DNA from: Treponema sp.
GTDB lineage: Bacteria; Spirochaetota; Spirochaetia; Treponematales; Treponemataceae
Assembly (NCBI GenBank): GCA_017551705.1
Contig: JAFZLA010000008.1
Coordinates: 57,059-121,058 of the forward strand
Direction: 5' to 3'
Length of the DNA: 64,000 nucleotides
The position numbers and the translations under genes are program-made. Below are positions 34,159-41,651 of this stretch, in pieces. Within the stretch, counting starts at the first letter, position 1. Each line of letters begins with the position of its first letter. The notes under the pieces were generated by a model. The model did no database searches and was not told the origin of the DNA. It worked only from the letters and a program-made list of their open reading frames with translations.

Positions 34159-35189
34159 ACTGTTTCATCTCCTTCTACGGAAAGCTCTTCAAATTCTTCG
34201 GCGCCCTCGTCCGCGAGTTTGCCTGTAACCTGAACCGCCATTTTTTTGCCCACAACGCCGGGCTGGCAAAAGTATTTTTTCTTGTCGCCAATATTCAATG
34301 TCAGCTGGTCGCCGACTTTTGTGTTAGAAAGTTTTACAACGTCGCCGCATCGCAAGCTCAACACGTCGCGGATGGGCAAGTTGATGGAACCAATCTCGGC
34401 CACAACGTCCATGTCCACCGTTGAAATCTTTTCTTTCAAAGTTCCAAGGTACTGGGTTGTGCTGCTTCTTCGGACAGAGCTGAACCAGAACTGCGAAGAA
34501 AGCTTTGAGATGATAGGCTCGATCGTCAAGTAGGGAATACAAAAGTTGATCATCCCCTCTTCTTCGCCGACCTTTGTCTCAAGCGTTACCAAAACGACCA
34601 TTTCGGTCGGAGGAACAATCTGCGCGAACTGGGGGTTGGTTTCGATTTGTCCCAAGCGGGGTCGCAAGTCGATAACCTGTGTCCAGGCTTCACGCATGTT
34701 GGCCAAAATGCGAACGATGATTCCTTCCATTACGCTTGACTCGATGTCGGTAAGGTCTCGGCTCTTGTTGCCGGTAACCGCTCCCGTTCCGCCGAACAAG
34801 CGGTCAATCATGCTGAACGTGATGGCCGGGTCGATTTCCAAAACCGCGTTACCTTTGAGCGGATCCATGTTGATTACCGCCAAAGTTGTCGGAGTCGGAA
34901 TCGAGCGGATAAATTCCTCATAGGTCAACTGGTCTACAGTGGCTACGTGAACGTGAACCAAAGAGCGCAGCTGGGCCGAAAGCGAAGTTGTCGTAAGACG
35001 GGCAAAAGTTTCGTGCATGATTTGCACGGTGCGGATCTGTTCTTTTGAGAATTTGTCAGGACGCTTAAAGTCGTAAATCTTGATCTTGCGAGTGTCCGAA
35101 ACCGCTTTATAGTCGTCAGTTTCGGACTGTCCCGTGTTGATCGCGTTGAGTAACTGGTCAATCTCGTCTTGTGAAAGAACGTCTACCAT
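34155..35189 (-). CDS. fliM: Flagellar motor switch protein FliM
   Basis: FliM binds phosphorylated CheY and builds the C-ring. The 344-residue protein has the CheY-binding peptide LSQDEIDQLLNA at residues 5-16. The middle domain has ELRSLVHVHVATVDQLTYEEFIRSIPTPTTLAVINM-like motifs, and the C-terminal SpoA domain has LPIRDVLSLRCGDVVKLSNTKVGDQLTLNIGDK. Length is standard. It lies between fliL and fliN. Confidence 0.96.
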   Translation of the reverse strand: MVDVLSQDEIDQLLNAINTGQSETDDYKAVSDTRKIKIYDFKRPDKFSKEQIRTVQIMHETFARLTTTSLSAQLRSLVHVHVATVDQLTYEEFIRSIPTPTTLAVINMDPLKGNAVLEIDPAITFSMIDRLFGGTGAVTGNKSRDLTDIESSVMEGIIVRILANMREAWTQVIDLRPRLGQIETNPQFAQIVPPTEMVVLVTLETKVGEEEGMINFCIPYLTIEPIISKLSSQFWFSSVRRSSTTQYLGTLKEKISTVDMDVVAEIGSINLPIRDVLSLRCGDVVKLSNTKVGDQLTLNIGDKKKYFCQPGVVGKKMAVQVTGKLADEGAEEFEELSVEGDETV

Positions 35190-35210
35190 CTAAAATGCCC
35201 GCCTCTTTTT

Positions 35211-35765
35211 TTATTGCGCCACAACGTTCAACTTGTCAAAGGACACGCTCTTGATTTTTCCTCTGTTCAAAATCGTGTCGTTGATTTCGTTGCGGATTTC
35301 AATCTTAATGTTCGCCTCGTTGCGAGGAGTCAATTCCTCCGCCGTCTTTGCGGCAAAGTAATTTCGCATAAAGTCGCGAATAGGAATTCTCTGGGCGGTG
35401 ATTTCGGTCGAAGTGACCTTGTCTTCTTTTTTATAGCCCAAGAAAATGTTCACGACAATGCTCGCAGGAGTCGGGTCGCTGGAACGAGTCTGGATTTCGC
35501 CAAGCGAAGTGTACCATTCCAACTCTTCCTGAATTTCCTTGTAGTCCTCGCTGATAGGAATCGCTGCCTGGGCAGGCTTGTTGCCGCCCATAATGTTCAT
35601 CGTGATTATTACAACGGTGACTATAAGAATTATCGCTCCCAAAGCGAGCGCTATGTACTTTAATAAAGTCGGAAGCAAGCCTCCAATTCCGCCTTTTTTG
35701 GCAGGGGCCGCCGCGGCGCCGTCTTCGTCGCCAAGGTCGTCATTTACGCTGTCTTCGTCTGCCAT
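35211..35765 (-). CDS. fliL: Flagellar basal-body protein FliL
   Basis: FliL is a single-pass inner-membrane protein around the stators. The 184-residue protein has a short acidic cytoplasmic segment and a membrane helix (YIALALGAIILIVTVVIITMNIMG). The periplasmic domain contains ASIVVNIFLGYKKEDKV, RIPIRDFMRNYFAAKTAEEL and IRNEINDTILNRGKIKSVSFDKLNVV. This matches the family's stomatin-like C-terminal half. It lies 25 bases after motB. Confidence 0.93.
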   Translation of the reverse strand: MADEDSVNDDLGDEDGAAAAPAKKGGIGGLLPTLLKYIALALGAIILIVTVVIITMNIMGGNKPAQAAIPISEDYKEIQEELEWYTSLGEIQTRSSDPTPASIVVNIFLGYKKEDKVTSTEITAQRIPIRDFMRNYFAAKTAEELTPRNEANIKIEIRNEINDTILNRGKIKSVSFDKLNVVAQ

Positions 35766-35790
35766 TTTTTACCTCCACTATAATCTAGCA

Positions 35791-36525
35791 TTAAAAATGC
35801 CCTTCGTCTAGAATTACTATGTCAACGCGACGGTTGTAAGCCATCGCCTCTTCGGTGTCGCCTTCAAATTTAGGCCTTGTGTCCGCGTAGCCCGCGACCG
35901 AAAACTGCCGCTCGGGAGCGCCAAAGTCCGCCAAGTAATGCAAAACGTTCATCGCGCGCGCGGCCGAAAGCTCCCAATTGCTTATAAACTCTGAATTTTC
36001 CGAGTCCACCGGCGTCTTGTCGGTATGGCCTTCTATCCTAAATCTTCGGTTTTTTTCCAATAAATCTTTATCACTAAAAAATTCGCTCAAGCGCAAAAGC
36101 GTGTCGCGAGTGTTCTCTATGTCCAAGTCCGCGCTGCCCTTTCTAAAAAAGGCGTCGGCGGCCAAAGTAATTATCAAGCCGCGCTCGTCGCTGGTTATCG
36201 TTATGCGGTTGCTCTTTACGTCGGGCGCGAAAAGCGACACGGCCTTTTTCTTTGCCATTCCAAGCGAGCGGCCTTTTTCTACAGAAGGAAGAGCGCTGAT
36301 GGTGTTTCCCAAATCCGCCAAGCGGCCGGCGCTAAGCGACATGCCGCCCGAAGTGGTTTCGGTTTGGTGCATCTGGAGGCTTTCTGTTATAGTAGCCAAC
36401 TGAGTTACGTCAATCTCCGAAGGGTTGTACAACATTACGAAGAAGCAAAGCATCAAGGTGATCATGTCACCATAGGTGCCTTGCCAGGCTGTTGACGGTT
36501 TCTCAGGCTCTTTCTTCTTACCCAT
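35791..36525 (-). CDS. motB: Flagellar stator protein MotB
   Basis: MotB anchors the stator to peptidoglycan and carries the ion-binding Asp. The 244-residue protein has [20 protein letters not shown] with Asp20 at the head of the only membrane helix. A plug and linker follow, then an OmpA-like domain with [30 protein letters not shown] and VAGYADTRP. It lies four bases after motA. Confidence 0.95.
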   Translation of the reverse strand: MGKKKEPEKPSTAWQGTYGDMITLMLCFFVMLYNPSEIDVTQLATITESLQMHQTETTSGGMSLSAGRLADLGNTISALPSVEKGRSLGMAKKKAVSLFAPDVKSNRITITSDERGLIITLAADAFFRKGSADLDIENTRDTLLRLSEFFSDKDLLEKNRRFRIEGHTDKTPVDSENSEFISNWELSAARAMNVLHYLADFGAPERQFSVAGYADTRPKFEGDTEEAMAYNRRVDIVILDEGHF

Positions 36526-36529
36526 TTAA

Positions 36530-37312
36530 CTAATCCTTAAGAACTTCCGAAGCGACGGCTTTTCTTGTAACAGGGTCAAGGAAGGTCAAAAGCTTTTGCG
36601 CGATTACGCGGGAGTTTTCGCCGGCCTGTATGGACAAAACGCCCTCGATTACCATTTCCTTGACGCGCATTTCCATAGAGTTTTGGCCAATGAGGTTTTG
36701 TCCGAACGGGGTCAAAAGCCAGTTGGCCATCATTGAACCGTACAAAGTAGTGATCAAGGCTACGGCCATGTTAGGACCGAGCGAGCTCTTGTCTTCCAAG
36801 TTGTTCAACATACCAATCAAACCAAGAACGGTACCCATCATTCCAAAGCCAGGGGCAAAGCCGGCCCACTGGTTGACGCAGTTAATCCATTCCATATGAC
36901 GGGCTTCCGTCTGGTTCATTTCGTTTTCCATGATTTTGCGGACGACGGCGCCGTCCGTTCCGTCGATTACAAGGCGCAAGCCGCTTTTGAGGAAGGGGTC
37001 TTCCAAGTCCTCAAGGCCGTCTTCCAAAATCAAAAGGCCTTCGCGGCGGGCTTTGTCTGAAAGATTTACTATATTTTGGACAAGTGATTTTTCGCCAAAA
37101 TCGGGAATTTTGAAGGCTTTTGCCATAACCTTGAAAAGACCGATGGCCCTGTTCAAGGGAGTAAGGATGAACAAGGCCGCGTAAGAGCCGCCTACAGTCA
37201 TGAACACTGACGGAATGTCGATGATTCCGCCCAAGGTTCCGCCTGATGTCAATACTGACATGACGATACAAGCCGCTCCGCCGGCAATGCCGATTATTGT
37301 CGCTATGTCCAT
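36530..37312 (-). CDS. motA: Flagellar stator protein MotA
   Basis: MotA forms the ion channel ring around MotB and contacts FliG. The 260-residue protein has four membrane helices, the cytosolic loop with ARREGLLILEDGLEDLEDPFLKSGLRLVIDG, and the NQWAGFAPGFGMMGTVLGLIGML and MAVALITTLYGSMMANWLLTPFG helices. It lies one base after flbD and four bases before motB. Confidence 0.96.
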   Translation of the reverse strand: MDIATIIGIAGGAACIVMSVLTSGGTLGGIIDIPSVFMTVGGSYAALFILTPLNRAIGLFKVMAKAFKIPDFGEKSLVQNIVNLSDKARREGLLILEDGLEDLEDPFLKSGLRLVIDGTDGAVVRKIMENEMNQTEARHMEWINCVNQWAGFAPGFGMMGTVLGLIGMLNNLEDKSSLGPNMAVALITTLYGSMMANWLLTPFGQNLIGQNSMEMRVKEMVIEGVLSIQAGENSRVIAQKLLTFLDPVTRKAVASEVLKD

Positions 37313-37313
37313 T

Positions 37314-37511
37314 TTATACCTCTTGGGTGTTTATACCGATTCTTTTTCGATAATTAACAATTCGTTCAATAATTTCTTCCGGGGAATTCTTTACGATAAC
37401 TTTTTTTCCGGAGAGCATCGTTATAGTCAAGTCAGGAAGGCTTTCCATAGACTCAATCATATGCGGATTTAAAAAATACTTTGATCCGTTGAGACGCTCA
37501 ACTTCAATCAT
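37314..37511 (-). CDS. flbD: FlbD family protein, first gene of the flagellar operon
   Basis: FlbD-type proteins of 60-70 residues sit next to motA in spirochaetes and Firmicutes; their function is unclear and they are unrelated to the Caulobacter regulator FlbD. The 65-residue product reads MIEVERLNGSKYFLNPHMIE, then LPDLTITMLSGKKVIVKNSPEE, the family pattern. No good Shine-Dalgarno was seen directly before the ATG; GTGGGGA lies about 15 bases upstream. A promoter at 37585-37613 would give a leader of about 67 bases. Confidence 0.88.
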   Translation of the reverse strand: MIEVERLNGSKYFLNPHMIESMESLPDLTITMLSGKKVIVKNSPEEIIERIVNYRKRIGINTQEV

Positions 37512-37584
37512 ATCTTAATTATTTCCCCACTAATAAAGATATGGAAGCATAGACGAAAAAATTTAGCCTATGCTACTATTCTTT

Positions 37585-37613
37585 ATAGTATCATACCTTG
37601 CTAAAAAATGCAA
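37585..37613 (-). promoter_or_regulatory. Promoter of the flbD-motA-...-flhG operon
   Basis: The minus strand reads TTGCAT (37613-37608), 17 bases, then TACTAT (37590-37585), a housekeeping-type promoter. The leader contains a GCATAG/CTATGC hairpin between 37552 and 37576. No sigma-28 box (TAAA, about 15 bases, GCCGATAA) was recognised, so this operon is probably read by the main sigma factor. Confidence 0.6.
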
Positions 37614-37646
37614 GTTTATTCTTATAAATTTTCGGAATTTTTTTTA

Positions 37647-37676
37647 TTGAATATTAGAATAAAAAAAGTGTATAAT
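37647..37676 (+). promoter_or_regulatory. Promoter of the two-component operon, predicted leaderless
   Basis: TTGAAT (37647-37652), an 18-base spacer and TATAAT (37671-37676) end nine bases before the ATG at 37686. No Shine-Dalgarno is present in those nine bases. Confidence 0.65.
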
Positions 37677-37685
37677 CATAGCGTC

Positions 37686-38408
37686 ATGGAAAAAGCCAAA
37701 ATATTGATTATAGAAGACGTTCCCGAAATGGCGGACTTGATAGCGCTCTACGTGCAAAACGCTGGCATGGAACCAATGGTCTACCCTTCCGCCGAAGAGG
37801 CAACCGCGTCCATGCGGGGACAGGCGCCCTCGGCCCTTTTGCTGGACCTCAACTTGCCGGGAATGAGCGGAATGGACTTTCTTAAAAACTTCCGCGCCGA
37901 ATACAAGGATTCGATTCCAGTAATAATCGTGAGCGCCCGCGACGCTGACGAAGACATAATAAAAGCCCTTGACCTGGGCGCCGATGAATTTGTCACAAAG
38001 CCCTTCAGCCCCCGCGTTTTGATAGCCCGCCTGCAGGCCAACCTAAGGCGCCTTTCAAAGACCGAGGCGGCGGCGGAAGAGTCGATTCAATTTGGCGAAT
38101 ACACAATCTTGGAAAATTCTTGCGTGCTCAAAAGGGGCGTGGCAAAAGTCCGCCTGAGCGCGCGCGAGTTCGACGTTTTGGATTACTTGGTCCACCACGA
38201 AGGCGAAAACCTGACGCCCGCCACAATTTTCAACGCGGTTTGGAAAGTGCCCTTTGGAGACGTTACCGCCGTCGCGGTATACATCCAGCGCCTCAGAAAA
38301 AAAATCGAAAAGGACCCGCAGAATCCTGAGTACATAAAGACTTGCTTTAGGTACGGCTATCGCTTTGAGAACCCGTCCAAGAAAAAAAACGAAGAAAGCG
38401 CGCGGTAA
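37686..38408 (+). CDS. OmpR-family response regulator
   Basis: The 240-residue protein has a receiver domain (acidic pocket IIEDVPE, phospho-acceptor Asp54 in LLLDLNLPGMSG, the VSA and FVTKPFSP switch region). It also has a winged-helix DNA-binding domain from about 135 (RLSAREFDVLDYLVHHEGENLTPATIFNAVW, then VAVYIQRLRKKIEKDPQNPEYIKTCFRYGYRF). The start at 37686 is chosen because it opens the receiver domain directly after the promoter. The kinase gene follows after six bases; targets are unknown. Confidence 0.92.
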   Translation: MEKAKILIIEDVPEMADLIALYVQNAGMEPMVYPSAEEATASMRGQAPSALLLDLNLPGMSGMDFLKNFRAEYKDSIPVIIVSARDADEDIIKALDLGADEFVTKPFSPRVLIARLQANLRRLSKTEAAAEESIQFGEYTILENSCVLKRGVAKVRLSAREFDVLDYLVHHEGENLTPATIFNAVWKVPFGDVTAVAVYIQRLRKKIEKDPQNPEYIKTCFRYGYRFENPSKKKNEESAR

Positions 38409-38414
38409 AAACAA

Positions 38415-39482
38415 ATGAAAATACGAAAGCAATTTTTTCTTATCTTTGCCATTTTGACCGCGGTTCCGATTTTGTATGTGGCTTGCTTTTTCATTTACAT
38501 CACGCTGACGCCTGCTGAGGAAGTGTTCAACGCCGAAAACCTTCCCCACCCCCGCGACTTTGTCATGACATTCGCCGTGATATTCGAAACGCTTTTCGCG
38601 TCGTTTTCGTTCTACATGTTCAACAACATAGCCAAGTCCATCCACCTTGTCGAAAGCGAAGCCAAAAAGCTTTCCGACGGCGACATAGACAAGCCGCTCA
38701 AAGTTCCGACAAACAAGGGCTACGCAAACGAAATCACAAACCTGTTGATTCACTTTGAAGAGTTCCGCAAAGTCTTCAAGCAAAGAAAGAACGAGCAGGA
38801 CCGTTTTGTAATGGGCCTAAGCCACGACCTAAAGACGCCCATCGCCATCATCAAGGGATACACAGAAGGAATATCGGACGGACTTTTTTCCGACCCCCAA
38901 AAGCAAAAGGAATCCTTGGACATTATCCTTCAAAAAAGTTCCGAACTTGAGATGATGGTCGACAACATGATCAACTTCATCAAAATGAACGAGACGGATT
39001 GGACAAAGAATTTTGTCGAACACGACCTTGCCGAATACCTTGACACTGTTGAAAAATACATACGCAGCACAGGCAGCGTCTTTAACAGAACCGTGACAAG
39101 CCAAATAAAAATTCCAAAAGGAACCAAAGTAAAAATGGACAAGCAGCTTGTCTCGCGGGCGCTCGAAAACATTTTTTCAAACGCCATCCGCTATACAGAG
39201 AACGGCGCGGAGATTGACCTAAGCGCCGAACTGTCCAGCGGCGCGGCAAAAATAAAAATTTCCGACAAGGGAATAGGAATGAGCCCCGAAGACGCCGAGC
39301 ATGTTTTTGAGCTTTTTTACAGGGGAACGCATTCCCGCCGCGAGCAAGGACAGGGCATAGGATTGTCGGTTGTAAAAACTGTGATGGACGTTCACGGCTG
39401 GAACATCGACGTAGAGAGCGAGCTTGGAAAAGGAACCGCCTTTACAATCACAATTCCCTTAAAGCAAGGTTCAAAAGCCTAA
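38415..39482 (+). CDS. Membrane sensor histidine kinase
   Basis: The 355-residue protein has two N-terminal membrane helices (FLIFAILTAVPILYVACFFIYIT and FVMTFAVIFETLFASFSFYMF) around a short periplasmic loop. A HAMP-like linker, a DHp helix with the H box FVMGLSHDLKTP (His137) and a HATPase domain follow, with N box ALENIFSNAIRYTE, SDKGIGMSPEDAEHVFELFYRG and GQGIGLSVVK. It pairs with the preceding response regulator. The very small periplasmic loop suggests sensing in or at the membrane. Confidence 0.92.
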   Translation: MKIRKQFFLIFAILTAVPILYVACFFIYITLTPAEEVFNAENLPHPRDFVMTFAVIFETLFASFSFYMFNNIAKSIHLVESEAKKLSDGDIDKPLKVPTNKGYANEITNLLIHFEEFRKVFKQRKNEQDRFVMGLSHDLKTPIAIIKGYTEGISDGLFSDPQKQKESLDIILQKSSELEMMVDNMINFIKMNETDWTKNFVEHDLAEYLDTVEKYIRSTGSVFNRTVTSQIKIPKGTKVKMDKQLVSRALENIFSNAIRYTENGAEIDLSAELSSGAAKIKISDKGIGMSPEDAEHVFELFYRGTHSRREQGQGIGLSVVKTVMDVHGWNIDVESELGKGTAFTITIPLKQGSKA

Positions 39483-39484
39483 AA

Positions 39485-40402
39485 TTATTTTTTAGTCCAA
39501 GCGACGTCGACGCTGGCGGGCTCGACGGCTCCGCCCGACTGGACCAAAGTCTTTTTCTTTCCGACCAAAGAGCCTGATTTTGTCAGCGTCAAGTTCCATT
39601 CAATCGGCGGGGCGCTGTCGGCGTAGTTGAGGATTGTCTGTCTGTCTATGTCGGGATAGAAGGACGCGTTGAACTTGTCGCGCTGAACGATTTTTATCGA
39701 CGATCCGTCTTCTTTGGCGGAAACTGTGACGTTCATTGTGGCGCCGTTGTTGAAGACGATAAAGCCGCGGCCGCTTCTTAGCAAAATGATTTTGCTTGCG
39801 TCGCGCTCGCCGCCCCAAGCGCCGGCTATGTTGTCGGTTCCGCCTTCCGCGGCGTCAGGCCTGGATCCGCCCGGGATTTTTTGAGCGGCCCCTCCGTCGG
39901 AGTCACTGTTTCCGCTCGCCTGCGACACCACGCTTTGAATCAAAACTTTTGCGTCGGTCAAGATTTTGTAGTATGAGTCGTATTCCTTTCCTTTTGAGGC
40001 GACGGTTCCCGTTGACATATTTTTTGCGATAAAGGAACACTGCCACTTTTCGTCGCTGCGGGGCCTGAAAATTCTCGTTACAAAGACTATCGAATTTTCC
40101 GCCTTGACCTGGCTTTGCACAAGGCCAAAGAAAGCATCTCCGCTTTCGTCGGTTTGTATTTGCTTGTAGGAATCCTTTATGTCGTCGTCGCGCATGTCCT
40201 GGGCTTCCAACCAGCTTATGCCCCTAAGCTGCGCGAAAAACAAGTCTTGGGTGATGTTGAGCATGTTCTGGTCGTTTACGTTTGTGACGACGCCGTAATA
40301 GTAAAGGCTAAATTTTTTGTCCTGCGCAAAGCCGGCCGCTTGCGCAAAGAGGCTCAAAGCCAAGAGAAAAATCATTTTCGACAAAAGCTTGCCTTTAACC
40401 AT
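39485..40402 (-). CDS. Secreted hypothetical protein
   Basis: I do not recognise a family. The 305-residue product has a signal peptide (SKMIFLLALSLFAQAAGFAQ). An N-terminal domain resembles those of treponemal secreted proteins that probe surface state (YYYGVVTNVNDQNMLNITQDLFFAQLRG). A Ser/Gly/Asp-rich linker (about 163-195) leads to a beta-rich C-terminal domain (IAGAWGGERDASKIILLRSGRGFIVFNNGATMNV, then lipocalin-like strands). It overlaps the end of smpB by eight bases and has its own AAAGGA Shine-Dalgarno. Confidence 0.6.
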   Translation of the reverse strand: MVKGKLLSKMIFLLALSLFAQAAGFAQDKKFSLYYYGVVTNVNDQNMLNITQDLFFAQLRGISWLEAQDMRDDDIKDSYKQIQTDESGDAFFGLVQSQVKAENSIVFVTRIFRPRSDEKWQCSFIAKNMSTGTVASKGKEYDSYYKILTDAKVLIQSVVSQASGNSDSDGGAAQKIPGGSRPDAAEGGTDNIAGAWGGERDASKIILLRSGRGFIVFNNGATMNVTVSAKEDGSSIKIVQRDKFNASFYPDIDRQTILNYADSAPPIEWNLTLTKSGSLVGKKKTLVQSGGAVEPASVDVAWTKK

Positions 40403-40859
40403 TCAGTTCCTTTCTAAATTCTCTGGCCACAAGACGTTCCGTGTCGCGGGCCTTGATGCTTTCGCGCTTGTCGTAGGCCTTCTTTCCTTTGCAAACTCCC
40501 AGCGTGACCTTTACAAGGCCGTTCTTTAGGTAAAAGTCCAAAGGAATCAAGGTGCAGCCCTTTTCTTCGACCCTGCGCGCAAGGCGCTTGATTTGGTCCT
40601 TGTGGAGCAAAAGCTTTTTTGGGCGGTCAGGGTTGTGGTTGAACACGCTCGAATACGAATATTCGGCGATATGCAAATTCTTTACCCAGACTTCCCCCTT
40701 TACAATTTCGGCAAAAGCGTCGGGGAACGAAAGGTTTCCGGCCTTGACGCACTTGACTTCCGTGCCTTCAAGGGCGATGCCGCATTCAATCGAGTCTTCT
40801 ATAAAGTAGTCATAGCGCGCCTTTCGGTTTTCCGCGATTTTTTTTCCGCCTTCTGCCAT
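40395..40859 (-). CDS. smpB: tmRNA-binding protein SmpB
   Basis: SmpB binds tmRNA and delivers it to stalled ribosomes for trans-translation. The 154-residue protein has IAENRKARYDYFIEDSIECGIALEGTEVKCVKAGN, WVKNLHIAEYSYSS, RPKKLLLHKDQIKRLARRVEEKGCTLIPLDFYLKNGLVKV and KGKKAYDKRESIK, all SmpB signatures. Its partner ssrA lies at 59418-59794. The ATG is eight bases from a strong -10, so the mRNA is probably leaderless. Confidence 0.96.
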   Translation of the reverse strand: MAEGGKKIAENRKARYDYFIEDSIECGIALEGTEVKCVKAGNLSFPDAFAEIVKGEVWVKNLHIAEYSYSSVFNHNPDRPKKLLLHKDQIKRLARRVEEKGCTLIPLDFYLKNGLVKVTLGVCKGKKAYDKRESIKARDTERLVAREFRKELNG

Positions 40860-40867
40860 AAACTAAC

Positions 40868-40896
40868 ATTATAGCGCAATTTCTTTCTACTGACAA
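40868..40896 (-). promoter_or_regulatory. Promoter of smpB, predicted leaderless
   Basis: The minus strand reads TTGTCA (40896-40891), a 17-base spacer ending TGCGC, then TATAAT (40873-40868), followed after eight bases by the smpB ATG. No Shine-Dalgarno is present. Confidence 0.75.
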
Positions 40897-40916
40897 GCGT
40901 AAAGCCGCGCGCTGCG

Positions 40917-40945
40917 TTGACTTTTAAAACCGTTTGCGCTAATAT
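40917..40945 (+). promoter_or_regulatory. Promoter of the lepB-hemW operon, predicted leaderless
   Basis: TTGACT (40917-40922), a 17-base spacer ending TGCGC, then TAATAT (40940-40945), seven bases before the ATG at 40953. Its -35 is 20 bases from the divergent smpB -35. Confidence 0.7.
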
Positions 40946-40952
40946 CAAAAAA

Positions 40953-41651
40953 ATGAGCAAAAGCACGAACATCTACGAGATTTCATACTCGCTTAAGCAA
41001 GAAAGGCGCCGCTTTATCCAAAACGCGGTCTTTTTTGTAGTTGTCTTCTTTCTTGCGCTGAACGCGATCTTGACATTTGTGATTTGCCCAGTCCAACAGA
41101 GGGCCGCCTCGATGGAGCCAAACGTTCCAAGCGGAACCTGCGTATTCGCCACCCCTCTGGGAAGAAAAATCAAGCGCGGCGAAATCATAATCATCGCCCA
41201 AAACGAAAAAAATCTGACCTTTAGGCAAAAGCTGGGCGACTTGCTCGTCGGCGCCTTCACCTTCCAAAAAATCCGCCCTTGGACTAGCGAAAAGTCCTTG
41301 ATGCGCCGCGCGGTGGGACTTCCGGGCGACACCCTTTACATGAAGGACTACATTCTTTACGTGCAGCCAAAAGACCAAAAGCATTTTTTCACAGAGTTCG
41401 AGTTGAACCAAGTTCCATACAGCGTTGACATAAGCGTTCCGCCGGCCGGCTGGAATCCCCAAATCGGAGTCCGCGGCTCCTTTGACAAAATCACGTTGGG
41501 CGAAAACGAGTATTATGTTTTGGGAGACAACCGACTTTCTTGCGCGGACTCACGTCTTTTTGGAAAGGTCAACGGCGCCAACATCCAAAAGCGGGTTTTG
41601 TTCAGCTACTATCCGCTAAACCAAATCAAGTTCCTCAAGTTTAAAAAGTGA
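40953..41651 (+). CDS. lepB: Signal peptidase I family protein lacking the usual catalytic lysine
   Basis: Signal peptidase I removes signal peptides at the outer face of the inner membrane using a Ser-Lys dyad. The 232-residue protein has one membrane helix (NAVFFVVVFFLALNAILTFVI), the Ser motif SMEPNVPSG, box C/D RRAVGLPGDTLY and box E GDNRLSCADSRLFG. The dyad lysine of the usual KRxxGLPGD is Arg here (SLMRRAVGLPGD). It may be a specialised or inactive paralogue, or may use another base. The start follows the promoter by seven bases. Confidence 0.85.
   Translation: MSKSTNIYEISYSLKQERRRFIQNAVFFVVVFFLALNAILTFVICPVQQRAASMEPNVPSGTCVFATPLGRKIKRGEIIIIAQNEKNLTFRQKLGDLLVGAFTFQKIRPWTSEKSLMRRAVGLPGDTLYMKDYILYVQPKDQKHFFTEFELNQVPYSVDISVPPAGWNPQIGVRGSFDKITLGENEYYVLGDNRLSCADSRLFGKVNGANIQKRVLFSYYPLNQIKFLKFKK

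Noticed and set aside
37552..37576. Riboswitch in the flbD leader
   Set aside because: Only one 6-bp GCATAG/CTATGC stem is visible; nothing resembling a known aptamer.
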